A DNA stretch of 64,000 nucleotides from Lepidodermella squamata (Eukaryota; Gastrotricha). This document shows, piece by piece, positions 50,980 to 60,311 of this stretch (position 1 is the stretch's first letter; every line of letters starts with the position of its first letter). The notes beneath the pieces were generated by a model that saw only the letters and a list, made by a program, of their open reading frames with translations, did no database searches and was not told the origin of the DNA. The stretch covers positions 372,001 through 436,000 of the forward strand of contig JBLDXI010000033.1 in NCBI GenBank assembly GCA_047495785.1, read 5' to 3'. Made by a program: the position numbers and the translations under genes.

Positions 50980-52104
50980 TTAGATTTTAGATAACAACAT
51001 CAATGCAAAAAAAGCAAGAGAGATACCATAGGCCAATAACATAATAACAAAAGCAACAATATCCATGGCACGACCATTTCTAAGTTTAAAAAGCGAATTT
51101 TCGATCAGAACTGTGGCATACCAGTCTGGATACGAGTTCGCTAGCCCGCAAGTGATCAGGCAATAAAGTGTCATAACACATGTGAGAAATTCGCAACATT
51201 TCATGCATGCAGTCATAAATACAAAGCCAGGCTTTTGTGGCAGGTATTTAAGAGAGTCGGCTTCCATGAAAACCAGAGCTAGGAGAACTGTTACGGCTAG
51301 AACTGGCCGGTCGGAGAGACGTGCTTCCAAGAGCAGTACGATGAATGTCAAAAATGTGAGAACAAGAAATGGTAGGATAAGATTCCAGATGTAAAACTCT
51401 GGTTTCCTTCGAAATGTGAAGATATACTTGTAAGTCGTTCTGTTGCTGATGGAAGCGGATATGTCCATGATGAGCCAATTGTCACGATTCTTTCGAAACA
51501 TGTTATAAGCACCCGCCGATACATGTTTCAGCACGTAATGCATTCGCTGAGAGGCTGTTTTAAGTTTGATGGCGCAAATCTGAGTATCAAAAGGGAACAA
51601 CGCCACATCAAGATCGCAAGTCGAAGTGAGTCTTCTAATAAAATTCCAGATGAAATGAACACTGGAAGATTTGATTACCACTACCAGTTTTGATGTAGCC
51701 TTGTCAAGCAAGTGAGTGTCGAATGGGTTGATATGGACGAATTTCGGTCGCCAAAACATAGTATCAGGAACCGGGAAAGATACGTATTGCCACGGATCAA
51801 GCTTCGCAGCGATAGCAGGATTACACGAGCCATTCCATCTCACGGTGAAATGCAATGTCGCGGAGAAACTCTGCTGCTGATCGTTAATAGCTTCGATCAA
51901 TCCGGCGTATCCTTTCAGCTCCACTTTTGCTAATTTACAATTACTATTTGCAGCACTAGCAGCACAACGAGGACCAGGGCTCTCTGGACTAAGGTCGGGA
52001 CAGTTCAGCAGAAGGTTTCGTGCCCGCCGTAGAGATGTGGTGTTCACATCAGAGAATGAAGATTTAAACAACAAGTATAATATAAGAATATTTGATAAAT
52101 TCAT
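50980..52104 (-). CDS. Cys-loop channel subunit, group F1a
   Basis: 374 residues. Signal peptide 1-18; NCPDLSPESPGPRC...NC; NGSC; Cys-loop CDLDVALFPFDTQIC; pore DRPVLAVTVLLALVFMEADS. From FRRKPEFYIWNLILPF to AMDIVAFV it is almost residue-for-residue the same as 55122, while the ectodomain differs at many sites (for example WQYVSFP versus KQYVSFP and the Cys-loop flanks). Forms a pair with 52290. Confidence 0.93.
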   Translation of the reverse strand: MNLSNILILYLLFKSSFSDVNTTSLRRARNLLLNCPDLSPESPGPRCAASAANSNCKLAKVELKGYAGLIEAINDQQQSFSATLHFTVRWNGSCNPAIAAKLDPWQYVSFPVPDTMFWRPKFVHINPFDTHLLDKATSKLVVVIKSSSVHFIWNFIRRLTSTCDLDVALFPFDTQICAIKLKTASQRMHYVLKHVSAGAYNMFRKNRDNWLIMDISASISNRTTYKYIFTFRRKPEFYIWNLILPFLVLTFLTFIVLLLEARLSDRPVLAVTVLLALVFMEADSLKYLPQKPGFVFMTACMKCCEFLTCVMTLYCLITCGLANSYPDWYATVLIENSLFKLRNGRAMDIVAFVIMLLAYGISLAFFALMLLSKI

Positions 52105-52188
52105 AACTATAATATAAGAGTGTTTATGCTCGATGTTATGTTAAATAGAAGATAATAAAATATCGAAAATTCTCATCTATATAACCTT

Positions 52189-52219
52189 GGCTTGTTTACC
52201 TCAACGCGTCAAACTTCCG
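52189..52219 (-). promoter_or_regulatory. Conserved F1a upstream element, copy 3
   Basis: Plus-strand reading: GGCTTGTTTAC, middle, CGTCAAACTTCCG, 85 bp before the start of 50980. Confidence 0.6.
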
Positions 52220-52289
52220 GCATGCGCAATATAAATCAAATACATGTCACATGGTTCACACAAACAGCTGAAAATTGTAAAAAATATTC

Positions 52290-53444
52290 TCACAACGTAT
52301 AGAATAGGAAAACATTAACAAGGCTGAAAGCAAAGAGCGATGTCGAACAAGCAATGGCATCACACAACCTATTGCGTGAAGCCTTCCATCTACCAATAAC
52401 AATCACATTCCTGTTAAACCATTTTGGAAATTTTTTCGCAAGATGGCAGGTGAAAAATGCATAAAGAGTAATGAATAAAGTGAGAAGTTCACATGAACGA
52501 GTGTAATCCGTTAGCAACATCTTACCAGGCTTAGCTGGTGTTCTGTTACTTATCTCGATTCGCAAAACTGTCATAGCTAACAGGATCGTTATCGCAAAAC
52601 CAGGTCTCAATGGTTTCGAAGCGTGGATAGCGATGGAAAGAAACTGTAGGAAAGTCAAAGCAGCGCAAGGTATCATTAGAAACCAAATGTAGAATTCTGA
52701 GCGGCGTTTGAAATTCATAATGAATACAGGGCTAGGATTGCCGAAAAGCTTCTGCAGCGTCGAACTCAGTTTATCTAATTCCCAGTTGGTCCAATACTCC
52801 ATAGGCTGTGAATTGTAGGTTTTAACATCAATTGTGACTGCATCCTCTGCATAGTTTGCCAATCGCAGGTAAATCTTGCACCTTTGATAGTCAAACGGAA
52901 AATGGCTTAGATCGATGTCACAGGATGAAACGAAAATGCCACTTATCTCCGATCGAAAAATGACATGCTGATTGGAGATTCTAGCGCTGAAAATTGACTG
53001 AAAGTTAGCCATTACCGGATCGTCGACTGCGTTATCGTGGATGAATTCTGGTTGCCAGAAAAGGCTTGCATTGGGATAGAAATACGTCCCGCTCAAATTG
53101 CCAAGTCGATCACAAGCAGCGGCCCATTCGATTATGAAGCTTGCTTGTACTCTGAACGTCTCGGTGACGTCATCGATTCCGTATGATCTCGATATTATTA
53201 GGGCTGTTCTAATTGGTGTTGTCAAGCAAGATTGATCTACGTCGTCTAATTCTATGCTTATTTTACAGTTTGGGTTAGTAGCCTCGACCGAAAATTGGTT
53301 GCACCTCGCAATAAGGTCCAAACTTCGAGCGCTTGATAAATCGTAGTTCGGCTTGGCGCAAATGATCCTGAACGCAAAAGTTGCTAAAAGGAAAAATTCG
53401 TGGGTGCGTCTAACGGGCATCCCTGACTTGATAATTATTTCCAA
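52290..53444 (-). CDS. Cys-loop channel subunit, group F2a
   Basis: 384 residues from the first ATG. An in-frame ATG at 53420 (MPVRRTH) corresponds to the start of the paralogue at 56422 and may be the true one. Signal segment FFLLATFAFRIICA; LIARCNQFSVEATNPNC...SC; Cys-loop CDIDLSHFPFDYQRC; pore LRPGFAITILLAMTVLRIEIS. Ectodomain diverged from 56422, pore region identical. Confidence 0.92.
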   Translation of the reverse strand: MEIIIKSGMPVRRTHEFFLLATFAFRIICAKPNYDLSSARSLDLIARCNQFSVEATNPNCKISIELDDVDQSCLTTPIRTALIISRSYGIDDVTETFRVQASFIIEWAAACDRLGNLSGTYFYPNASLFWQPEFIHDNAVDDPVMANFQSIFSARISNQHVIFRSEISGIFVSSCDIDLSHFPFDYQRCKIYLRLANYAEDAVTIDVKTYNSQPMEYWTNWELDKLSSTLQKLFGNPSPVFIMNFKRRSEFYIWFLMIPCAALTFLQFLSIAIHASKPLRPGFAITILLAMTVLRIEISNRTPAKPGKMLLTDYTRSCELLTLFITLYAFFTCHLAKKFPKWFNRNVIVIGRWKASRNRLCDAIACSTSLFAFSLVNVFLFYTL

Positions 53445-53518
53445 TGTCAGAATATGAATGAACAGTGCATATTTGAAGCATATTTGAAGTCATAAGCCGT
53501 AGCTTTGCCGTGAAAGTC

Positions 53519-53542
53519 GAGACCGGATATTGCGAGCAAACA
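53519..53542 (-). promoter_or_regulatory. Conserved F2 upstream element, copy 3
   Basis: GAGACCGGATATTGCGAGCA, about 75 bp before the start of 52290, within a longer conserved block that begins near 53480 (ATTTGAAGTC...GTAGCTTTGCCGTGA). Confidence 0.6.
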
Positions 53543-53631
53543 TAATTCCTCGATACAAACGATGCAACTGTGTTCGCATGATTTATCTTTTGTTTTTCCA
53601 AGCCAGTATTTTTATTCTCGCATAATTTCAG

Positions 53632-53917
53632 GCGGTACTCGCAGCTGTCGGGTAACGCCACAGAATGGCAATGCCGTTAACTTGAATCTTGAATGAAAAT
53701 GACAACAATAAGAATATCGAAAGATCTCCCTGTAGAAAGAGTGCAATTTTGAGTTTCAATAAGGGGAGATGTGAACCATTCCCGATAAGAGTTTGCTAAG
53801 CCGCATGTTACGCAGCAGTAGATGACAAAGAATCCGATGAAAAAGTCACAGGTTTTCATGAAAAATTGTAGAAAAACAAATCCGGTTTTTTTGGGGAGAT
53901 AATTCGATGCTTCTGTT
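53632..53917 (-). pseudogene. Truncated F1b receptor fragment (M3 to M4)
   Basis: Minus-strand match to the C-terminal quarter of 57760: LPKKTGFVFL, MKTCDFFIGFFVIYCC, CGLANSYREWFTS, TGRSFDILIVV. It carries a small insertion (TCTTGAA repeated) that disrupts the last codons. Homology ends abruptly at about 53917 where CG-rich foreign sequence begins. It sits directly upstream of the F2 gene 52290, as intact F1b genes sit upstream of 56422 and 59199. Confidence 0.88.
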
Positions 53918-54250
53918 ACGACCCAAGTCCGAAAACGACCACATCGCGGTCTGGTCGACCAGACCCCGACTGGGCATTACTCCACGCCGCGCTCTGGTTA
54001 ACCAGGATGCGAAGGGCCTGCGAAGGGCCTGCTCTTATCAAACACCTTTGTCGAGCTTCGGCTCATAGGTTTTACTCCAGGTACGCGGTGGGCTCCAAAT
54101 CGAGAACAATGGACGCGCGCGCGCATTGTCCCACCGTGCTCTGGCTCACACTTGTTGCGCGCGAGCCAACGCCCGAACACGTTTGATTTCAACTTTTACT
54201 AGTCATTTTATTTTTCATGTAGGTGGAAGCAAAGTAGAAATAGTATGTTT
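53918..54250. mobile_element. CG-rich transposon debris with 18 bp palindrome
   Basis: Composition unlike the surroundings. Contains a perfect palindrome GGTCTGGTCGACCAGACC (53948-53965) and a tandem GCGAAGGGCCT repeat at about 54010. No coding domain. Probably the edge of an inserted element that truncated the F1b fragment. Confidence 0.5.
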
Positions 54251-54264
54251 TTTATTTAAAATTT

Positions 54265-54684
54265 TTATTCAGCCCTTTCGGATGGTGTCAAAAGGTAAGG
54301 CTTAGAATGTTTGAACGGTTCAGGCTCTGTTGCCCATGGGAAGACGGTTTTAAGTAGCTGGTTCCACTTTTGCATTATTGCTGCCTTACGCAAGAACGGG
54401 TCGATGTCGCGGACCGAGCTCGGCGTGTTGACTCTGATTTGATAGCTATGTTCACGTTTAGGGTTTCGCAGTCTGCCTGATCTCCGTGCAACCCTAACAA
54501 ACCTCGTTCTGATTTGCTGGGTACCACGTCGAGCTACAATGATTTTATACAGGTAGCACATCACGCCGACGAATCGGCGTTTCGCAAGAGGCTGAAGTGT
54601 CACTCCTGTTGCTCTGACAAATCGGTCTTGAACTTGGTCGAGTAGATCGAGTAGCGTTGGGTTGGCTGCGAACGTGTAGGCCAC
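54265..54684 (-). mobile_element. Non-LTR retrotransposon 3' coding fragment
   Basis: 139 codons on the minus strand. Order of features fits the C-terminus of a Jockey/CR1 reverse transcriptase: LDQVQDRFVRATG, LAKRRFVGVMCYLYKI, a basic stretch with RLRNPKREHSYQIRV, and RKAAIMQKWNQLLKTVFP. No polymerase core is present. It is a different family from the LINE at 43450. Confidence 0.72.
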
Positions 54685-54703
54685 TAGGCCGAATTCTAGA
54701 ATC

Positions 54704-55080
54704 GGAAGCTACTATTTTTTCCGAAACTCCGGAAACGGTCCAAAAAAGAGGCAATTATTCGAGGGGGGCTATTATTTATTGGCAATTGGCAAATTTCATC
54801 ATCGCAATAAGTCGTTTCCGTGGTTGACTTATCTGTTGTCTGACCCACGCTGCTAATCTCTCCTCGACATCCGCAAACAGCGGCTTACGTCCACCACCTC
54901 TAATCCGCTTAGCAGTTGTAGGCGACGAAATTAGGACAGCTTTGCCCCTCCTCCAGCGCGCCACCTGCTTCGGACAAGGCAAGACGTGGCTATTATTCGA
55001 GGCGGGCTATTATTTAGTTTTAAATGCCGAAAACAGTCAAAAATTTCAGGCTATTATTTGAGGGAGGCTATTAATCGATG
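54704..55080 (-). mobile_element. pogo/Tigger-like transposon fragment (DNA-binding domain)
   Basis: Minus-strand frame 54776-54982 contains VARWRR then KRIRGGGRKPLFADVEERL and AWVRQQ, the CENP-B/pogo-type helix-turn-helix. The catalytic DDE part is missing. The flanking DNA repeats GGGCTATTATT-like units (54759, 54997, 55050), probably terminal repeat remnants. Confidence 0.7.
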
Positions 55081-55121
55081 AAAAACGGTACTTGAACCAC
55101 TGTGAAACCAATTTACTCAAT

Positions 55122-56246
55122 TTATAATTTAGATAACAACACCAATACAAAGAACACAAGAGAGACACCATAGGCCAATATCATCAAAACAAAAGCAACA
55201 ATATCCATGGCACGACCATTTCTAAGTTTAAAAAGCGAATTTTCGATCAAAACTGTGGCATACCAGTCTGGATACGAGTTCGCTAGCCCGCAGGTGATGA
55301 GGCAATAAAGTGTCATAACACATGTGAGAAATTCGCAACATTTCATGCATGCAGTCATAAATACAAAGCCAGGCTTTTGTGGCAGGTATTTAAGAGAGTC
55401 GGCTTCCATGAAAACCAGAGCTAGGAGAACTGTTACGGCTAGAACTGGCCGGTCGGAGAGACGTGCTTCCAAGAGTAGAACGATGAATACCAAAAATGCG
55501 AGGACAAGAAATGGTAGAATGAGATTCCAGATGTAAAACTCTGGTTTCCTTCGAAATGTGAAGATATACTTGTAAGTCGTTCTGTTGCTGATGGAAGCGG
55601 ATCTGTCAATGATGAGCCAATTGTCAAAATCGCTTCGAAACACGTTATAAGTACGCGCCGATACACGCGATTTCAGCTCGTAATGCATGCGCTGAAATGC
55701 AGTTTTCAGTTTGACAGCGCATATTTGAGTGTCGAAAGGGAACAACGCTACATTGAGGTCGCAGGTCGACGTGAATCTTGCAACAAATTTCCAATCGAAA
55801 TGAACACCGACACGTTTGATTGTCACTTCCATTTTTGATGTAGCAGTGTCACGCAAGTGAGTGACGGATGGGTTGATGTGGACGAATTTCGGCCGCCAAA
55901 ACATAGTATCAGGAACCGGGAAAGATACGTATTGCTTCGGACCGAGCTTCGCAGCGATAGCAGGCAAACACGAGCCGTTCCATCTCACAATAAAATGCAG
56001 TGTTGCAGTGAAACTTTGCAGCTGATCATTGATAGCTTCAATCATTCCGACATATCCATTCAGCTCCACTTGAGCAAATTTACAATTAATATTTTCAGCA
56101 CTAGCAGCACAACGAGGGCCAGGGCTCTCTGGGGTAAGACTGGGACAGCTCAACAAAAGGTTTCGAGCCCGCCGTAAAGCTGTGGCGTTAACATCAGAGA
56201 ATGAAGGTTGAAACAAAAAGCACCACATAACAATGATTGATAGCAT
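55122..56246 (-). CDS. Cys-loop channel subunit, group F1a
   Basis: 374 residues. Signal peptide 1-18; SCPSLTPESPGPRC; Cys-loop CDLNVALFPFDTQIC; pore DRPVLAVTVLLALVFMEADS. Sister of 50980. The motif's first residue is Ser instead of Asn, so the N-glycosylation site seen in most members at this cysteine (NCS) is lost. Pairs with the F2 gene at 56422, 176 bp upstream. Confidence 0.93.
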   Translation of the reverse strand: MLSIIVMWCFLFQPSFSDVNATALRRARNLLLSCPSLTPESPGPRCAASAENINCKFAQVELNGYVGMIEAINDQLQSFTATLHFIVRWNGSCLPAIAAKLGPKQYVSFPVPDTMFWRPKFVHINPSVTHLRDTATSKMEVTIKRVGVHFDWKFVARFTSTCDLNVALFPFDTQICAVKLKTAFQRMHYELKSRVSARTYNVFRSDFDNWLIIDRSASISNRTTYKYIFTFRRKPEFYIWNLILPFLVLAFLVFIVLLLEARLSDRPVLAVTVLLALVFMEADSLKYLPQKPGFVFMTACMKCCEFLTCVMTLYCLITCGLANSYPDWYATVLIENSLFKLRNGRAMDIVAFVLMILAYGVSLVFFVLVLLSKL

Positions 56247-56324
56247 AACTTTAGATAATAGTAGAGTGCCGATGCTATAGCAAGTAAAAATCTCGCTGAA
56301 TATCTAAAATACTCATAAAACTCA

Positions 56325-56355
56325 GGCTTGTTTGCATCTGCGCGTCAAATTTCCG
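56325..56355 (-). promoter_or_regulatory. Conserved F1a upstream element, copy 4
   Basis: Plus-strand reading: GGCTTGTTTGC, middle, CGTCAAATTTCCG, 79 bp before the start of 55122. Confidence 0.6.
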
Positions 56356-56421
56356 AATTGAACAACACATTCGTAGATCGCACATTATTTACACAAAAGA
56401 AACAACAATTCTTTCAAAAGG

Positions 56422-57555
56422 TTAAAATTTATAGAAAAGGAAAAAATTGACAAGGCTGAACGCCATGAGCGACGTCGAGCAAGCAATGGCGTCACAAACC
56501 CTATTGCGGGAAGCCTTCCATTTACCGATAACAATCGCATTTGTGTTGAACCATTTTGGAAATTTTTTCGCAAGATGGCAGGTAAAAAAGGCGTATAGAG
56601 TTATGAATAAAGTGAGTAGTTCACATGAACGAGTGTAATCCGTTAGCAGCATCTTACCAGGCTTAGCTGGTGTTCTGTTACTTATCTCGATTCGCAAAAC
56701 TGTCATAGCCAGCAGGATTGTTATCGCAAAACCAGGTCTCAAGGGCTTCGAAGCGTGGATAGCGATGCAAAGAAATTGCAGGAAAGTCAAAGCAGCGCAA
56801 GGTATCATTAGAAACCAAATGTAGAAATCTGAGCGGCGTTTGAATTTCATCATGATGAACGGACTTGGATTGCCATGAAGGTTCAGCAGCTTAGAACTGA
56901 ATTTTTCTAGTTTCCAGTTCGAGGTCCAATCATCCATACTTTTTGTTGCGCGGCTCTTAACATCAATTGCGACTGCATTATCAGCTGTGTTTGCCAATCT
57001 TAGGTATATCATGCAGTTTTGATTGTCAAACGGAAAATCGCTAAGATTGATTTCACATGATGAAACGAAAATGCCACTCCTCTCAGAACGAAAAATGACA
57101 TGCTGCTTAGAGATTCTAGCGCTGAAAATTGACTGAAGGCTTGCCATTGCCGGGTCGTCGATTGCGTTGTCGTGGATGAACTCTGGTTGCCAAAATAGGC
57201 TCGCATTCGGGTAGAAATCGGTCCCGCTCAAATCGCTCAATCGATCGCAAGCAGCGGACCACTCGGATATGAAGTTTGCTTGTACTCTGAACGTTTCGGT
57301 AACATCGTCGATTCCGTATGATTTGGATATTTGTAAGGACGTCCTAATCGGTGTTTTCGAGCAGGACTGATCCACATCATCTAATTCTATGCTTATATTG
57401 CAGTTTGGGTTCATAGCCTCGACCGAAAATTGATTGCATCTCGCAATGAGGTCTAAACTTCGAGCGCTAGATAAATCGTAGTTCGGCTTGGCGCAAATTA
57501 TCCTGAACGCAAACGTTGCTAAAATGACGAATCCACCAGCGTGTCTAACAGGCAT
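56422..57555 (-). CDS. Cys-loop channel subunit, group F2a
   Basis: 377 residues. Signal peptide about 1-22; LIARCNQFSVEAMNPNC...SC; Cys-loop CEINLSDFPFDNQNC; pore LRPGFAITILLAMTVLRIEIS. Partner of 55122. The loop between the Cys-loop and M1 (about residues 195-230) carries most differences from 52290. The element 98 bp upstream is shared with other F2 genes. Confidence 0.92.
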   Translation of the reverse strand: MPVRHAGGFVILATFAFRIICAKPNYDLSSARSLDLIARCNQFSVEAMNPNCNISIELDDVDQSCSKTPIRTSLQISKSYGIDDVTETFRVQANFISEWSAACDRLSDLSGTDFYPNASLFWQPEFIHDNAIDDPAMASLQSIFSARISKQHVIFRSERSGIFVSSCEINLSDFPFDNQNCMIYLRLANTADNAVAIDVKSRATKSMDDWTSNWKLEKFSSKLLNLHGNPSPFIMMKFKRRSDFYIWFLMIPCAALTFLQFLCIAIHASKPLRPGFAITILLAMTVLRIEISNRTPAKPGKMLLTDYTRSCELLTLFITLYAFFTCHLAKKFPKWFNTNAIVIGKWKASRNRVCDAIACSTSLMAFSLVNFFLFYKF

Positions 57556-57652
57556 GCGCCGACTTGATAATCATTTATTTTGTCAAAGTGTGAATGAATC
57601 GTGCCTGATAGGCATATTTGAAGTCGTGCGACGTAGCTTAGCCGTGAGAACC

Positions 57653-57675
57653 GAGACCGGAAATTGCGAGCAAAC
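57653..57675 (-). promoter_or_regulatory. Conserved F2 upstream element, copy 4
   Basis: GAGACCGGAAATTGCGAGCA, 98 bp before the start of 56422 and about 85 bp past the stop of the F1b gene at 57760. Confidence 0.6.
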
Positions 57676-57759
57676 ATTATACATACGCTTGCATCAAAGA
57701 TCTGTGTTCACGATTTATCGTTCGCTTTATCGAGCCAGTTCTTTTATTATCGAGACATT

Positions 57760-58866
57760 TTAGGCGGAACTCACAGCTGTTAGGTAAAGCCAGAGAACGG
57801 CAATGCTGTAAATTTGAATGAAAATCGCAAAGATAAGGATGTCGAAAGTTCTTCCCGTGGACAAAGCGAAATATTCAGTTTCAAGCAAAGCAGACGTGAA
57901 CCATTCTCTGTAAGAGTTGGCTAAGCCGCATGTTACGCAGCAGTATATCACAAAGAATCCGATGAGAAATTCACAAGTTTTCATGAAAAATACTAGAAAC
58001 ACGAATCCGGGTTTTTTGGGGAGATAATTCAGTGCTTCTACTTCCATGAATATCACCGCAACGAAAATAGTCAAAGCTAAAACTGATCTGTCGGACTGCT
58101 TTGCGTCTATTAGCATGATTATGAATACAACGAAAGTTGTTACAACAAAGGGTATGATTATGTTCCACATGTAGAACTCTGGATTTCGGCGCAGTGAGAC
58201 AGCTATTTTTAACCTATTCCCATTGGCGACAGAGACATTTCCCGTGGTAACGAGCCAGTTTGCGAATTGATATCGTTTTCGCAACGTGGGTTCAGAGTCA
58301 TAAATCCTTAAGTAGAATAGAATAACCGTTGATGCAGGTTTCAGCTCGATCCAGCAGGACTGCTTGTCAAACGGGAACAACGCAACATTCAGCGAACAAG
58401 TTGAATGGAATTTATTTGCAATCTTATATTCTACACCCATACCACTTGTTTGGAAAAAAGCTTGCACCTCGGATTCTCGAATGCTAACCAGCGTTGATGA
58501 AGGATTCGCGTGGTAAAACGTTGGCGTCCAGATTACATTCGGTTGCAAAAAGAAACGACTGCTTTCGTCGACGTGTTTGTCAATCCACCGGCAATTAGTC
58601 ACATATTGCAATCGCAATTGAAGAGATGCAACAAAGCTTTGCCGGTTGTCGTCGACATCTTCCACGAGGAGACTCAGCACTTGAGCGTACACGTTCACTC
58701 TCTTGCATTTCGAACTCGGTTGGCCAGTACATCTCGGGCTAAAATTTTCCGTCGAGAGCAGGGAGCAATTTGATAACAAGTAAATAGTTCGCGGTCTCAT
58801 GGAAATTTTCGCCCCTCCAACAACAGATAACACAATTGTCGAGAGGCAAAATGTTATTCCACTCAT
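57760..58866 (-). CDS. Cys-loop channel subunit, group F1b
   Basis: 368 residues from the ATG at 58866. The open frame reaches a further ATG at 58986, but the added 40 residues (Cys-rich, no signal peptide) are not matched in the paralogue at 60835, whose start aligns with MSGITFCLS. NCSLLSTENFSPRC; Cys-loop CSLNVALFPFDKQSC; pore DRSVLALTIFVAVIFMEVEA. Position 9', the conserved gate leucine, is Val and 8' is Phe, shared only with 60835. Changes at 9' usually alter gating and desensitisation. Confidence 0.9.
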   Translation of the reverse strand: MSGITFCLSTIVLSVVGGAKISMRPRTIYLLSNCSLLSTENFSPRCTGQPSSKCKRVNVYAQVLSLLVEDVDDNRQSFVASLQLRLQYVTNCRWIDKHVDESSRFFLQPNVIWTPTFYHANPSSTLVSIRESEVQAFFQTSGMGVEYKIANKFHSTCSLNVALFPFDKQSCWIELKPASTVILFYLRIYDSEPTLRKRYQFANWLVTTGNVSVANGNRLKIAVSLRRNPEFYMWNIIIPFVVTTFVVFIIMLIDAKQSDRSVLALTIFVAVIFMEVEALNYLPKKPGFVFLVFFMKTCEFLIGFFVIYCCVTCGLANSYREWFTSALLETEYFALSTGRTFDILIFAIFIQIYSIAVLWLYLTAVSSA

Positions 58867-59018
58867 TTTTCCACTGAAAACTGGAGGTATGTATACGCGG
58901 CATAGGAAGCAACAACAATGAGGTAGTGAGTGTTGAGGAGCTGCGGATGTTCCTCGTCCAGCCATGATCAATACTAAGCAAACCAAATAATCGAATGTTG
59001 ATGCATAATGATAAGCTG

Positions 59019-59039
59019 CGGCTTAGTAAGGATCAGCTG
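59019..59039 (-). promoter_or_regulatory. Possible F1b upstream element, copy 1
   Basis: GGCTTAGTAAGGATCAGCTG; a near match (GAGCTTGTAAGGATGAGCTG) lies at 62071 before the other F1b gene. It is different from the F1a element. Only two copies, so support is modest. Confidence 0.4.
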
Positions 59040-59198
59040 CAATTTACTCTGCAGCATTCCGCCAATTCAGTCTCCGAGAGATGCCTGGATCCGAAACAAA
59101 TCTTGTAACGCATCTTTTACAAAGCAATTTAGAATTTATTTAACATAGAGATACTACTGTTTTGATCAGAGAGCGAAAAATCGAGTTAAATCTGCACA

Positions 59199-60311
59199 TC
59201 ACCGAACAGCTTGAATAACGAAAGCGCAAGTTAAGCTGAAGGAAATGATTGATAAAGAGCAAGCTATAGCATCCATCAGCCTATTCCGAGACAGCTTGAA
59301 TCGCTCACGAACGATTACGTTGCAATTGAACCATTTGGAAAACTTTTTTGCCAAGTAGCATGTTAAGAATGCGTACAGAGTGATCAGCAGTATCAGCAGT
59401 TCACAGGATCGCGTGAAATCCGATAGCAGCATCCGTCCGGGTTTCGCTGGCGTCCTCCGGCTTACTTCTAGCCTCAAAAACGTCATAGCGAGGAGAATGG
59501 TAATCGCAAAACCTGGTCTCAAAGGCTTGGTTGCGTGAATGGCGATAGAGAGGAACTGCATCAAGGTCAAGATGATGCACGGAACCATTAGAAACCAAAC
59601 GTAGAAGTGGGGTCGTCGTCTGAACGAAAATTCAAAAATTGGGGTGAAATATTTCCTGCCATGAAGAACAGTTCGCTCGCTAAACTCCATCAACTCCCAG
59701 TTGTCAAAGTTTCTAGAGGACATGTACATGAAATGGCTACTCCGGATGAAGGTAGCATCTTGAAGTCTATTTCCGATACGAAGTTGAATTGAACATGTTT
59801 GGTTGTCGAAAGGGAAATTCGATAGGTCGATGTCACATTGGGAAGTAATAACACCTTGCATCTTCAACCGAAATATTGCGCGGCCAACTTGCGTTTGAAT
59901 AGATAGCTCCTTCTGAAAACGATCTAAAGTAGGATCATTGATGGAATTATCATGATATATCAGAGGTGTCCAGAAAAGCGAAGCATTGGGATTGAATACA
60001 TCCCCAACATCATCTTCCTGTATTTTGCAGCTGGCAGTCCAAAAAACTAGAACATCAATTAACACCTTGAAGCTCTCAGCGACATCGTTGATTCCATAGT
60101 TGCGATCGACTGCCATGCTGATAATAATAGGCGTCGGAGTACATGAGTGGTCGAAGTATGCGAAGCTGCTACTGGTATTGCAGTTCGGATTCATAGATTC
60201 AGCTGACAGTTGACTGCATTTATTCAGTAAAGCTATGCTTCTAGCATTTGCTATTTCCGAGAATTGCAAACTTGAGCAGATGTTCGCGAGTGTAACGAGT
60301 AGGAAAAACAT
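59199..60311 (-). CDS. Cys-loop channel subunit, group F2b
   Basis: 370 residues from ATG 60311 (MFFLLVTLANICSS); an upstream in-frame ATG at 60371 would add 20 residues, but the paralogue at 62311 aligns only from this internal Met. ALLNKCSQLSAESMNPNC...SC; Cys-loop CDIDLSNFPFDNQTC; pore LRPGFAITILLAMTFLRLEV with Leu -1', Leu 9'. Lies 332 bp upstream of F1b gene 57760. Confidence 0.9.
   Translation of the reverse strand: MFFLLVTLANICSSLQFSEIANARSIALLNKCSQLSAESMNPNCNTSSSFAYFDHSCTPTPIIISMAVDRNYGINDVAESFKVLIDVLVFWTASCKIQEDDVGDVFNPNASLFWTPLIYHDNSINDPTLDRFQKELSIQTQVGRAIFRLKMQGVITSQCDIDLSNFPFDNQTCSIQLRIGNRLQDATFIRSSHFMYMSSRNFDNWELMEFSERTVLHGRKYFTPIFEFSFRRRPHFYVWFLMVPCIILTLMQFLSIAIHATKPLRPGFAITILLAMTFLRLEVSRRTPAKPGRMLLSDFTRSCELLILLITLYAFLTCYLAKKFSKWFNCNVIVRERFKLSRNRLMDAIACSLSIISFSLTCAFVIQAVR

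Noticed and set aside
58867-58986. 40-residue Cys-rich N-terminal extension of the F1b gene at 57760
   Set aside because: Not conserved in 60835 and would bury the signal peptide; the internal ATG at 58866 fits the paralogue.
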